A DNA stretch of 64,000 nucleotides from CAVXXD01 sp963765625. GTDB lineage: Bacteria > Actinomycetota > Geothermincolia > Geothermincolales > Geothermincolaceae. The position numbers and the translations under genes are program-made. This document shows positions 1 to 8,085 of the stretch, piece by piece; within the stretch, counting starts at the first letter, position 1, and the number at the start of each line of letters is the position of its first letter. The stretch is from contig CAVXXD010000015.1 in assembly GCA_963765625.1 (NCBI GenBank), forward strand, positions 136,572 through 200,571, in the 5' to 3' direction. Below the pieces are notes generated by a model, which worked only from the letters and a program-made list of their open reading frames with translations, made no database searches and was not told where the DNA came from.

Positions 1-243
1 GTTGACGCTGCGGAAACCCGTCCCGATGGGAGTGGTCAGCGGGCCCTTTATGGCCACACGATTGGCTCGTATCGATTCGAGGACCTGTTCGGGCAGAGGA
101 GTGCCGTATTTCTCCATGACGTCGGCGCCGGCTTCCTGAACGTCCCACTCTATGGCTACGCCGGATGCGTCGATGACCCGACGCCCGGCTTCGACTATTT
201 CCGGACCGGTCCCGTCTCCGGGGATCAAGGTCACTTTTCTCAT
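1..243 (-). CDS. NAD-dependent isocitrate/3-isopropylmalate dehydrogenase family, N-terminal part (runs off window)
   Basis: The 81 visible codons start MRKVTLIPGDGTGPEIV, the nucleotide-binding opening of the isocitrate/isopropylmalate/homoisocitrate dehydrogenase family. They reach the segment KGPLTTPIGTGFRS, whose serine and arginine are typical of NAD-dependent isocitrate dehydrogenases and relatives. The family oxidatively decarboxylates a 2-hydroxy-3-carboxy acid in the cytoplasm. Its ATG overlaps the stop of the small dehydratase subunit by four bases (ATGA), so the genes are translationally coupled. That context suggests the third step of a 2-oxoacid elongation pathway (leucine, lysine or a cofactor) or a TCA-type step. 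The substrate cannot be decided because the C-terminal half is missing. Confidence 0.85.
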   Translation of the reverse strand, partial: MRKVTLIPGDGTGPEIVEAGRRVIDASGVAIEWDVQEAGADVMEKYGTPLPEQVLESIRANRVAIKGPLTTPIGTGFRSVN

Positions 244-737
244 AGGGCAAATCCTCCATGTTGCTTAAGGTGTTCGACCAGGCCGCCTTCCTCAAGTATG
301 CGCATCATCACATCAGGCAGGGGCGCCGCGTTCAGCGTTTCGCCGGTGGTGGCGTTCTTTACTTCTCCCGTCTCCAGGTTGACCTCCAGAAGGTCTCCGG
401 TGCTTATCCTGGAAGTATCGCATTCCACCAGGGGAAGGCCTTTATTGATAGAGTTACGGAAGAAGATGCGGGCAAACGAACGGGCCAGGACGGCGCTTAC
501 GCCGGCATGCGTGATGACCAGGGGGGCCTGCTCGCGCGATGAGCCGCACCCGAAGTTGATTCCTGCCACGATAAAATCGCCTTCCTGGACTTTCTCCGCG
601 AATTCGGGGTCAAGGTCTTCCAGTACATGGCGAGAAAGTTCTTTCATGTCCAGCGTTTTGAACTTGTATTTTCCGCTGATGATGTAGTCGGTGTTGATGT
701 GGTCGCCATAGACGTGAGCGGTGCCTTTAAGTATCAT
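240..737 (-). CDS. leuD: 3-isopropylmalate dehydratase/homoaconitase-type small subunit
   Basis: This 165-residue protein is the swivel domain of a two-subunit aconitase-family hydro-lyase. It starts MILKGTAHVYGDHINTDYI and carries the NFGCGSSREQAP signature (about residues 61-72) that positions substrate at the [4Fe-4S] cluster of the large subunit. The length matches archaeal/bacterial LeuD2 or homoaconitase small subunits of about 160-170 residues. It sits 11 bases after the large subunit and overlaps the dehydrogenase start by four bases, so all three probably form one operon. Isomerisation of isopropylmalate, homocitrate or a related tricarboxylate is expected; family membership is firm, substrate is not. 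Confidence 0.88.
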   Translation of the reverse strand: MILKGTAHVYGDHINTDYIISGKYKFKTLDMKELSRHVLEDLDPEFAEKVQEGDFIVAGINFGCGSSREQAPLVITHAGVSAVLARSFARIFFRNSINKGLPLVECDTSRISTGDLLEVNLETGEVKNATTGETLNAAPLPDVMMRILEEGGLVEHLKQHGGFAL

Positions 738-748
738 CCCCTGCCTCC

Positions 749-2002
749 TTAAAGAAATTCCCGGGGATCCGTTATGGCACCGGTTATGGCGCTGGCCGCC
801 ACGGCGGCCGGACTGCCCAGGTAGATATCGGCCTTGGTATTTCCCATGCGGCCCTTGAAATTGCGGTTGGCGGTGGAAAACACCGTCTCTCCGTCGGAAG
901 GGACGCCGTTATGGGTGCCGACGCAGGGCCCGCAACCCGGTGTGACCAGGGCCACTCCCGCTTCCAGTAAGATCTGGATATAACCTCGCTCGATACCCTC
1001 CTGCAGTACCCGCCGTGAAGCCGGCGCAACCACCAGACGTACCTTTGGGCTAATCTTTCTTCCGGCCAGGATGCCGGCAGCGATCTCCAGGTCCTCAAGC
1101 CTGCCATTGGTGCAGGTTCCGATGACTCCCTGGTCGATAGCTTTGCCCGCGACTTCGGAGAGTCGTACGACATTGTCGACGGTGTGCGGGCATGCCACTT
1201 GAGGCACCAGCGTAGAGGCGTCAATCTCGACCCTTCGCGCATAAAAGGCATCCTCATCGGGAACTACCGGAGTAAACCCACGGTCGCTATGTTGCTTCAC
1301 CCATGCGACGACCTTGTCGTCCGCCTCCATCAGGCCGGCCTTTGCTCCCATCTCCACCGCCAGATTGGAAAGGGTGAAACGTGCTTCGACGCTCATGGCA
1401 TTAATAGCCTCACCGGCATATTCCACCGCCATGTAGGTGGCCCCGTCGGCAGTGAGCATCCCGGCCAGGAAGAGGGCCAGGTCCTTGGAGTAGACGCCTT
1501 TCGGAAGCGTCCCGCCGACCTCGATCCTCATCGAGTCCGGTACTTTGAACCAGAGCTTTCCGGTCAGCATTCCCGCCGCCAGGTCGGTTGACCCCACCCC
1601 GGTCGAGAAGACGTTGATGGCTCCATAGGTGGTGGTGTGGGAATCCGCCCCTATCACCAGGTCACCCGGGACAACCCTTCCTTTCTCCGGCAGGAGGCAG
1701 TGGCACACGCCTTCCCCTACATCGTAAAACGTGATGCCCTTCTCTCCGGCGAAACTGCGCATCAGGGCATGCAGGTTGGAGACCCCTTCCAGGGGGCTGG
1801 GAGCGCTGTGGTCTATGACCATGGCCACCTTTTCCTTGTCGAAGACTCCTTGGCCGTTCATGTCGCGGAAGGCTTCGATGGCCAGTGGGGACGTGCCGTC
1901 CTGCCCCATGAGGAAATCCAGGTCGGCCAGGACGATCTCACCGGCCCGGGCATCCCGGCCGCTATGTTCGGACAGTATCTTTTCAGCTATGGTTTTTCCC
2001 AT
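749..2002 (-). CDS. leuC: 3-isopropylmalate dehydratase/homoaconitase-type large subunit
   Basis: A 417-residue aconitase-family catalytic subunit starting MGKTIAEKILSEHSG, a typical opening of the LeuC2/HacA group. Visible family signatures include GADSHTTTYGA (about residue 118), GTCTNGR and TPGCGPCVGTHNG, which supply the three cysteines binding the [4Fe-4S] cluster. It dehydrates and rehydrates a 2- or 3-hydroxy tricarboxylate together with the small subunit encoded 11 bases downstream. The cluster makes the enzyme oxygen sensitive, consistent with an anaerobic host. This clade handles isopropylmalate, homocitrate or citramalate-type substrates, and sequence alone does not separate them. 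It is the first gene of the operon, divergent from lpdA. Confidence 0.9.
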   Translation of the reverse strand: MGKTIAEKILSEHSGRDARAGEIVLADLDFLMGQDGTSPLAIEAFRDMNGQGVFDKEKVAMVIDHSAPSPLEGVSNLHALMRSFAGEKGITFYDVGEGVCHCLLPEKGRVVPGDLVIGADSHTTTYGAINVFSTGVGSTDLAAGMLTGKLWFKVPDSMRIEVGGTLPKGVYSKDLALFLAGMLTADGATYMAVEYAGEAINAMSVEARFTLSNLAVEMGAKAGLMEADDKVVAWVKQHSDRGFTPVVPDEDAFYARRVEIDASTLVPQVACPHTVDNVVRLSEVAGKAIDQGVIGTCTNGRLEDLEIAAGILAGRKISPKVRLVVAPASRRVLQEGIERGYIQILLEAGVALVTPGCGPCVGTHNGVPSDGETVFSTANRNFKGRMGNTKADIYLGSPAAVAASAITGAITDPREFL

Positions 2003-2143
2003 GTTTTCCTCTTTCCGGCGTTTCCAGAGGGTTTCAATAGTGCTAAAATATCTCAGGCGATTGCCTATTTTATAGGAAGCTATCCGGGTTTACAAGAAGA
2101 GTCGATATCCATGGGACATCGTTCTATCTCAAAGGAGGAAGTC

Positions 2144-3549
2144 ATGCCCGAGACAATGGAAGCAAAGGTCGTCGTGGTGGGCGGAGGCCCCGGCGGGTAC
2201 GTCTGCGCCATCCGTGCGGCCCAGCTCGGCACGGGAGTCGTGCTGGTGGAGAAAGACCAGCTTGGAGGAACCTGCCTCAATCGTGGCTGCATTCCTACCA
2301 AGGCTCTTCTCGCTTGCGCGGAAACACTCGAGACTATTCGCGAAGCCAAGGAGTTCGGCATCGAAGTGGCCGACCCAGTCCCCAACCTGGCGGCCATGGT
2401 CGAACGCAAGAACGGCGTCTCGGACACCCTTCGCAAGGGGATCGCTCAGCTCCTCAAGGCTAACAAAATAGAGTACGTTAAGGGTTTCGCGCGGTTGGCC
2501 GCGCCGGGAAAACTGGATGTGGAAACGGAGAACGGGTCCCTTACCATCAATGCCGAAAAGATCATCTTCGCCACCGGCTCCGAGCCGGCCGAGCTTCCCA
2601 CCTTCGACTTCTCTCAGCCTTCCATTCTGACCTCCACCTCCGGCCTCGACCTCACGGAAATACCCTCGAAGATGATCATCGTCGGCAGCGGCGTCGTCGG
2701 CAGCGAATTCGCCACTGTTTTCAACGCCCTGGGCACTAAGGTCACCATGATCGAGTTGATGGACCGCATTCTGCCCACCGAAGACCCTCGCATATCCCAG
2801 CAGATGAAACGGCTCCTCAACAAGAAGGGCATCGACATCCTCACCGAGACCACTATCGAAGAGATCTCCGAGTATTCCCCCGCCGGGCTTAAGGCCAAGC
2901 TCTCAACCGGCGATATCCTGGAAGCCGACAAGCTCCTGGTTTCCATCGGCCGCTCCCTGAACACCAAGGGTATCGGAATGGAAGAGACCGGCGTCAGCTG
3001 GGCAAACGCGGGGAGATCGTGGTCAACGACCGCATGGAAACCAACTTGCCGGGCGTCTATGCCATCGGCGACTGTGTCGGTGGCATCCTCCTGGCCCACT
3101 GGGCTTCCTTCGAAGGCATCTGTGCCGCGGAAAACGCCATGGGCCTGGAGTCACACCTGGATTCCCGCGTCGTCCCCGCCTGCATCTTCACCGAACCCGA
3201 GATCGGGAGCGTCGGGCTGAACCCCGCTAAGGCTGAAGAACAGGGTATCGAGATCAAAGTCGGACGCTTCATGTTCGGAGGCCTCGGCAAGGCGCTGGCC
3301 ATGGGCAAGGCCCAGGGCTTCGTCCAGCTGGTGGTGGATGCTTCAACTGACGCCGTGCTCGGATGCCAGGTCATGGGCCCGCACGCCTCGGACCTGGTTC
3401 ACGAGGCCGCTCTGGCCATGAAGATGGGCATCACGGCAGCCCAGATGGGCTCCACCTGCCACGCTCATCCTTCCCTGTCGGAAGCTATGATGGAAGCCGC
3501 GGAAGCAGTGCACGACCGCTGCATCCACGCCGCGCCCGCCAGGAAATAG
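2144..3549 (+). CDS. lpdA: dihydrolipoamide dehydrogenase, frameshifted as sequenced
   Basis: E3 flavoprotein that reoxidises dihydrolipoyl groups with NAD+, here probably those of the glycine-cleavage H protein encoded next. The start ATG at 2144 follows AAAGGAGG. FAD motif GGGPGGY, redox-active disulfide GGTCLNRGCIPTKALL, NAD motif VGSGVVGSEFAT and the late FAD segment AIGDCVGG are all present. The C-terminal His-Glu pair lies in CHAHPSLSEAMMEA. The frame breaks near 2995/2996: before it reads TGVSWANA, while the next frame gives LGKRGEIVVNDRME. Adding one base restores a 468-residue protein of normal length. This is the only one of the window's breaks that needs an added base. Most likely a sequencing error, though a true pseudogene cannot be excluded. 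Confidence 0.88.
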
Positions 3550-3643
3550 GCCCTTTCAACCGGGACAAGGTTAGTAGTTGATTGTAAAACGGAAATATGT
3601 GAATATGTGAGGACGTAACGGCTGATTCATAGGAGGTGTTTGA

Positions 3644-4024
3644 ATGAACGTACCTGGAGACCTGAAATACCATGCCGAGCATACTTGGGCCAAGATTGAA
3701 GGCGACACCGCCACGGTGGGAATCACCGACTATGCGCAGGACCAGCTGGGCGAGATCGTCTATCTCGAGCTTCCCGGTGCCGGAAAGACGGTTGAGTCCG
3801 GAAAGCCTTTCGCCGAGGTCGAGTCGGTAAAATCGGTATCCGACGTCTACAGCCCGGTCAGCGGGGAGATCGTCGAGTCCAACCAGGAGGTTGTCGAAGC
3901 CCCCGAGCTTATCAACGAAGACTGCTACGGCAAAGGCTGGCTCGTCAAAGTCAAGCTTTCCGGCGATTCCGGCGCCGATGCCCTGCTCGACGCCGCCGGT
4001 TACGAGGCCCTTATCGCAGAATAA
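3644..4024 (+). CDS. gcvH: glycine cleavage system H protein
   Basis: The 126-residue lipoyl carrier of the glycine cleavage system. It starts MNVPGDLKYHAEHTWAK after a strong AGGAGG site. The lipoylation lysine is in VESVKSVSDVYSP (about residue 65), and GKGWLVKVKLS marks the C-terminal half. It shuttles the aminomethyl group from glycine to the T protein and is reoxidised by the E3 enzyme encoded 94 bases upstream. No gcvT or gcvP genes lie in this window, so the rest of the system must be elsewhere or the H protein has another lipoyl role. A hairpin terminator follows directly. Confidence 0.93.
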   Translation: MNVPGDLKYHAEHTWAKIEGDTATVGITDYAQDQLGEIVYLELPGAGKTVESGKPFAEVESVKSVSDVYSPVSGEIVESNQEVVEAPELINEDCYGKGWLVKVKLSGDSGADALLDAAGYEALIAE

Positions 4025-4036
4025 AAACTACAACGT

Positions 4037-4068
4037 AAAAGCGTGGCCTGTTAAGGCCACGCTTTTTT
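4037..4068. terminator. bidirectional intrinsic terminator after gcvH
   Basis: Perfect 8-bp stem GCGTGGCC/GGCCACGC with a 6-base loop, flanked by AAAA on the left and six T on the right. It lies between the convergent ends of gcvH (+) and the methyltransferase (-), so it can terminate both. Confidence 0.9.
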
Positions 4069-4075
4069 CTTATTG

Positions 4076-5413
4076 TTACAGGTCGGTATAAAGGGTGATG
4101 TTCTCGAGGGGCAACGGTTCGATCTCCAGGCCATGCGAGCTGCGAAGCTCCAGGCGTACCTCCCTGTTCCGGTCGTTCGTGCAGGGCATGAAGAACCTCC
4201 CCTCGCCGTGTCGCGTGTTGCGCGAGGTATCCCGACAGCTCATATTGTGCACCCCCAGCACTGATCCACCGTCTTCCGAGGCACAAGTGCAGGCCAGTGC
4301 ACGGTGCAGGTCTTTGCGGTCTCCGCCGGCTCCCGCCATCTTCAGGGATATTCCAGCACGATGCACGCCTGCCGGCATTTCTATCGGATCGGACCTCCAT
4401 AAGCCTTCTTCCACCTGTTCCCATTTCCACTTACCGCTGATTATCCTGGGGCCGTCGACAACGGGGTTCTCAACCTTCTGTAGGACATAGCAGTTCCAGA
4501 CGGCATCGCGTGCACAGGATATTTCTTTATTTACCCTCTGTTCGAGATCGCCCCTCCTGATAAGGCCGTGCCTGGTAAATATCTCCGTCCACCAGTCGAA
4601 AGACGCAACGATGATGTGGCCATGTATGGGCGCACCCTGAACGTCCAGCAAGAGGTGCTCGAACGGGGCCATATCGATATCTCCCTCTTCGTACAGGGGC
4701 AGGTAGTCCTGGGGTATCTTGCCGCTGGCCACACCGTCTGGGCCATAGCGGTTGACGCCGATGGAAGGTATCGTCGCCAGTATCCAGCCGTTACATATAC
4801 GGCGGGCTTCACTTATAGAGCGCTCGATGTCATAGGGGGGGATGTGTTCAAGCGTCTCCATCAGCAGCACCAGGTCGAAATGACCGTCGGGAAAGCCCGT
4901 TCTCTGGCAACCGCTGACCTTGATGAAAGGAGCGACGTCCCCCGGTGCCGTTGCTATGGCATACTCACTGATGTCTATACCCCAGGCGTCGATGCCTTCC
5001 TCTCTCAGGGCCCGCACCTGGAAGCCACGGGCACAACCAATGTCCAGGGCCCTCTCCGGGTTGAAAAGCTCTTTCAGCAGGCGGGCCAGATCCCGGAAAT
5101 CCTGCAGGTCGGAATAGGCGACGGCATAGCCGCTCTCCAGGTTGGGGTCTTTTTCCGTGTCGAAATAGTTCGCCCCATAGAATGCCGGCGACTGGAGCAT
5201 CCTGTATATAGCCCGCTTAGGAAGAACTTTGTAGAGGAATTTTTTCAGCCTGGGCGAGCTCATGGCCACACCTGCCCGATAACGGGCCAGTTTCAGCGCT
5301 TTCCAAAGCCAGGTTTCGCCTATAAGGTTTTTGACGTGCTGTTTTGTGACAACGCGTTTAAAAACGTCATGTTTAATAACACCATGTTTAATAACATCCT
5401 GTTTCTTTTTCAT
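4076..5413 (-). CDS. class I SAM-dependent methyltransferase with extra C-terminal domain
   Basis: A 445-residue protein. Residues about 75-320 form a class I methyltransferase: motif I is ALDIGCARGF, the acidic ribose-binding region is WGIDISEYAIA, and METLEHIPP marks the Methyltransf_11/23 type. The last 110 residues are an additional Trp/Cys-containing domain with no family I can name. The first 25 residues are a lysine-rich pentapeptide repeat (VIKHG, VIKHD, VFKRV) encoded by a 15-bp tandem repeat and AT-rich compared with the rest, so the true start could be further in. Methyltransferases of this layout often act on sugars or cell-envelope glycans, but the substrate is unknown here. It is transcribed divergently from the EF-G gene. 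Confidence 0.72.
   Translation of the reverse strand: MKKKQDVIKHGVIKHDVFKRVVTKQHVKNLIGETWLWKALKLARYRAGVAMSSPRLKKFLYKVLPKRAIYRMLQSPAFYGANYFDTEKDPNLESGYAVAYSDLQDFRDLARLLKELFNPERALDIGCARGFQVRALREEGIDAWGIDISEYAIATAPGDVAPFIKVSGCQRTGFPDGHFDLVLLMETLEHIPPYDIERSISEARRICNGWILATIPSIGVNRYGPDGVASGKIPQDYLPLYEEGDIDMAPFEHLLLDVQGAPIHGHIIVASFDWWTEIFTRHGLIRRGDLEQRVNKEISCARDAVWNCYVLQKVENPVVDGPRIISGKWKWEQVEEGLWRSDPIEMPAGVHRAGISLKMAGAGGDRKDLHRALACTCASEDGGSVLGVHNMSCRDTSRNTRHGEGRFFMPCTNDRNREVRLELRSSHGLEIEPLPLENITLYTDL
5341..5400. repeat. 15-bp tandem repeat inside methyltransferase 5' end
   Basis: Four tandem 15-bp units: 5341-5355 (degenerate), 5356-5370, 5371-5385 and 5386-5400. The last three share GTTTAA(A/T)AAC followed by a variable five-base end. 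On the minus strand they encode lysine-rich pentapeptides at the protein N terminus. Confidence 0.75.
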
Positions 5414-5430
5414 ACTCTATTATTCGGCCT

Positions 5431-5458
5431 TTAACATAAAACACCTTGCGGTTATAAT
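5431..5458 (+). promoter_or_regulatory. sigma70-type promoter for EF-G-like gene
   Basis: A -35 box TTAACA (5431-5436), 16-bp spacer and consensus -10 TATAAT (5453-5458), 32 bases before an excellent GGAGG site and the ATG at 5491. It lies in the short divergent gap after the methyltransferase start. Confidence 0.75.
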
Positions 5459-5490
5459 GACTTAGTTAAATTTTTTTTTGGAGGTAAAAC

Positions 5491-7572
5491 ATGGAGAAGT
5501 TCGCAATGGATTCCATCCGCAATGTTGCTCTTTTCGGGCACGGCGGATCAGGCAAGACATCCCTTTCCGAGGCTATGCTCTTTGATGCCGGCGTCACCAC
5601 CCGCATAGGGAAGGTGGACGACGCCAATACCGTGAGTGACTTCGACCCGGACGAGCAGAAGAAGAAGATCTCCGTAAGCACCTCCCTTCTTCCTTTCGAA
5701 TGGAATAAACACAAGATAAACCTGCTGGACGTGCCGGGCTTCCCGGACTTCATCGGGGAGACCATACAGGCTTTGCGGGTGGCCGACGGTGCCATTTTCG
5801 TGATCTCGGCCGTGTCCGGCGTGGAGGTCCAGGCCGAGTTGGTCTGGCGCATGGCCGACGAGCTCAATGTCCCTCGCCTGGTCTATATAAACAAAATGGA
5901 TCGTGAGAACGCCAACTTCCAGAACTGCCTCGACGAACTGACCCAGATTTTCGGGACCCGCATCTTTCCCCTGCAACTCCCCATTGGCGAAGAGCACGAT
6001 TTCCGCGGTGTTGTAGACCTCACCAAGAACAAGGCTATCGTCTATTCGGGTGATAAGTTCACCGAGGAAGACCCGCCCGCGGACATGGAAGACCTCATCG
6101 CTGAAGCGCGTGAAAGGATGATGGAGGGGGCGGCCGAATCCTCCGACGACCTGATGGAGCGCTACCTCAATGAAGAAGACATCTCGTCCGAGGAAGTCTA
6201 TTCAGCCCTCCTTTCTGGCATCTCTCACGGAACCATAGTCCCCGTCCTCTGTGGGTCCGCCACTCACAACATCGCCGTGCAGCCGCTGATGGACGCCATC
6301 GTCAACGGTCTTCCCTCCCCCTCTATCAAAACGGAGGTCAAGGGGACCAGGCCCGGTAGCGACGAGGAACTCACTCTCAAGTGCGACGAAAAGTCACCTC
6401 TATCCGCGTTGGTGTTCAAGACCATATCCGACCCCTACGTGGGCAAGCTCACCTATTTCCGGGTGTTCTCCGGTTCCATCAAGGCCGACAACCCGATGTT
6501 TAACTCCACCAAAGACAAAGAGGAACGCGTTGGCCAGATATTCGTCATCCGCGGCAAGACCCAGATTGCGGTAAAAGAGATCCCGGCCGGCGATATCGGT
6601 GCTGTCCCGAAGCTGTCGGAAACGGCCACCGGAGATACCTTGTGCGACAAGCCCAACCCCGTCCTGCTTCCGGGAATAGAGTTCCCCGACCCCATCATGT
6701 CCCTGGCGGTGGAGCCCAAGTCCAAGGGCGACGAGGACAAGCTCTCTACTGCCCTGGCCAGACTGGCCGAGGAGGACCCGACTTTCAGCTCCCGCCGGGA
6801 TGCCGAGGTCAAACAAACGATTATCTCCGGCATGGGTGAAGCCCATCTGGAGATCGCCATGGAGCGTATGGCCCGCAAATTCGGGGTGGAGGTCAACTCC
6901 TTCCTTCCCCGCGTTCCCTACAAGGAGAGCGTCAAACGCTCCAACAAGGCTGAAGGTAAACACAAGAAACAGACCGGCGGTCACGGCCAGTTCGGAATCG
7001 CCTGGGTTGAGGTTGCACCGCAGGAACGCGGTTCAGGGTTCGAGTTCGTCGACAAGATCGTCGGCGGCGCTATCCCCCGCCAATTCATCCCTTCGGTCGA
7101 AAAGGGTGTTCGCAAGGCCATGGAAGATGGCTTCCTGGCCGGCTATCCCATCGTCGACTTGAGCGTCACGCTCTACGACGGCAAGTTCCATCCGGTCGAC
7201 TCCTCGGACATGTCCTTCCAGATCGCCGGGTCTCTGGCCCTTAGGGCTGCCATGGAAGGCGCCGAACCTTACCTGCTGGAGCCGATCATGGACGTGGAGA
7301 TCCGCGTGCCCGAGGCCTATATGGGGGACGTCATGGGCGACCTTACCTCCAAGCGCGGCAAGCCCCTGGGTATGGAGCAGGACGGCAGCCTGCAGTTGAT
7401 CAAAGCTCAGGTGCCGCTGTCGGAGATGTTCCGGTACTCCATCGACCTGCGCTCCATCACCGGCGGGCGTGGCACCTTCAAGATGTCCTTCTCGCATTAC
7501 GAGGAAGTGCCGGCTCATGCCGCCCAGAAGGTCATCGAGCAAGCCAAAGCCGATAAGGAACACGAAAAGTAG
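5491..7572 (+). CDS. elongation factor G-like GTPase (EF-G paralogue)
   Basis: A 693-residue translational GTPase of the EF-G family. The G1 loop is GHGGSGKTS, G3 is DVPGF and G4 is NKMD; domains II-V follow at normal length, and the C-terminal region ends near SLRSITGGRGTF. The switch region reads TVSDFDPDEQKKKISVS instead of the canonical EF-G sequence, which places it in the EF-G-like (FusA2/EF-G-II) subgroup rather than the main translocase. Such paralogues may act in translocation, ribosome recycling or stress. Start at 5491 is supported by GGAGGTAAAAC just upstream; an internal ATG at 5506 is less likely. It stands alone with its own promoter, and no rpsG or tuf lies nearby. Confidence 0.88.
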   Translation: MEKFAMDSIRNVALFGHGGSGKTSLSEAMLFDAGVTTRIGKVDDANTVSDFDPDEQKKKISVSTSLLPFEWNKHKINLLDVPGFPDFIGETIQALRVADGAIFVISAVSGVEVQAELVWRMADELNVPRLVYINKMDRENANFQNCLDELTQIFGTRIFPLQLPIGEEHDFRGVVDLTKNKAIVYSGDKFTEEDPPADMEDLIAEARERMMEGAAESSDDLMERYLNEEDISSEEVYSALLSGISHGTIVPVLCGSATHNIAVQPLMDAIVNGLPSPSIKTEVKGTRPGSDEELTLKCDEKSPLSALVFKTISDPYVGKLTYFRVFSGSIKADNPMFNSTKDKEERVGQIFVIRGKTQIAVKEIPAGDIGAVPKLSETATGDTLCDKPNPVLLPGIEFPDPIMSLAVEPKSKGDEDKLSTALARLAEEDPTFSSRRDAEVKQTIISGMGEAHLEIAMERMARKFGVEVNSFLPRVPYKESVKRSNKAEGKHKKQTGGHGQFGIAWVEVAPQERGSGFEFVDKIVGGAIPRQFIPSVEKGVRKAMEDGFLAGYPIVDLSVTLYDGKFHPVDSSDMSFQIAGSLALRAAMEGAEPYLLEPIMDVEIRVPEAYMGDVMGDLTSKRGKPLGMEQDGSLQLIKAQVPLSEMFRYSIDLRSITGGRGTFKMSFSHYEEVPAHAAQKVIEQAKADKEHEK

Positions 7573-7594
7573 AACGGGTAGGGAAGGTCTTGTT

Positions 7595-8080
7595 TTAAAG
7601 ATTCTTCTTCAGCCTGGCGTAGGTCTGCTCGATGGTCTCCGGCATAACCTTGGTCTCACCGATCACCGGCATGAAGTTAGTGTCACCCACCCATCGAGGC
7701 ACGACATGCATATGCATGTGGGCGTCAAAGCCGGCACCCGCCGCCTTGCCCAGGTTGATGCCGAGGTTCATCCCCTCAGGGCTCATGGCCTGCTTGATAG
7801 CCTTCACGCACCTGGTCGTAAGGTCCATCAGTTCCACGGCTTCCTCCGACTCCAGGTCTTCCAGTGAGGCGACATGCCGATAGGGAGCCACCATCAGGTG
7901 CCCGGTATTGTAAGGATAGAGGTTCATCAACGCGAAACAGCGCCTGCCGCGTTCCAGGATTAGTTCCTTTTCGTCATCGCCCAAAGGGGGCTTCTCGCAG
8001 AAGATGCATGGCTGTTCGCGCTTGTCGGTGTTGACGTTATCTATGTACTTCATGCGCCAGGGGCTCCAGAGGCGGCGCAT
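7595..8080 (-). CDS. HIT family nucleotide hydrolase/phosphorylase
   Basis: A 161-residue histidine-triad protein. The catalytic motif is HMHMHVVPRW (about residues 118-127), and CIFCEKPP with later histidines suggests the zinc-containing branch. The N terminus RRLWSPWRMKYID is characteristic of actinobacterial Ap4A-hydrolase/phosphorylase-like HIT proteins, which cleave dinucleoside polyphosphates or nucleotidyl adducts in the cytoplasm. It begins 5 bases after the thrS stop and so is probably co-transcribed with thrS, perhaps to clean up Ap4A made by aminoacyl-tRNA synthetases. Family assignment is firm, substrate inferred. Confidence 0.88.
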   Translation of the reverse strand: MRRLWSPWRMKYIDNVNTDKREQPCIFCEKPPLGDDEKELILERGRRCFALMNLYPYNTGHLMVAPYRHVASLEDLESEEAVELMDLTTRCVKAIKQAMSPEGMNLGINLGKAAGAGFDAHMHMHVVPRWVGDTNFMPVIGETKVMPETIEQTYARLKKNL

Positions 8081-8085
8081 GCCTC

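Noticed and set aside
1637..2143. In-frame N-terminal extension of lpdA across the start of leuC
   Set aside because: The extension is antisense to conserved LeuC codons, and a strong AAAGGAGG precedes the ATG at 2144.
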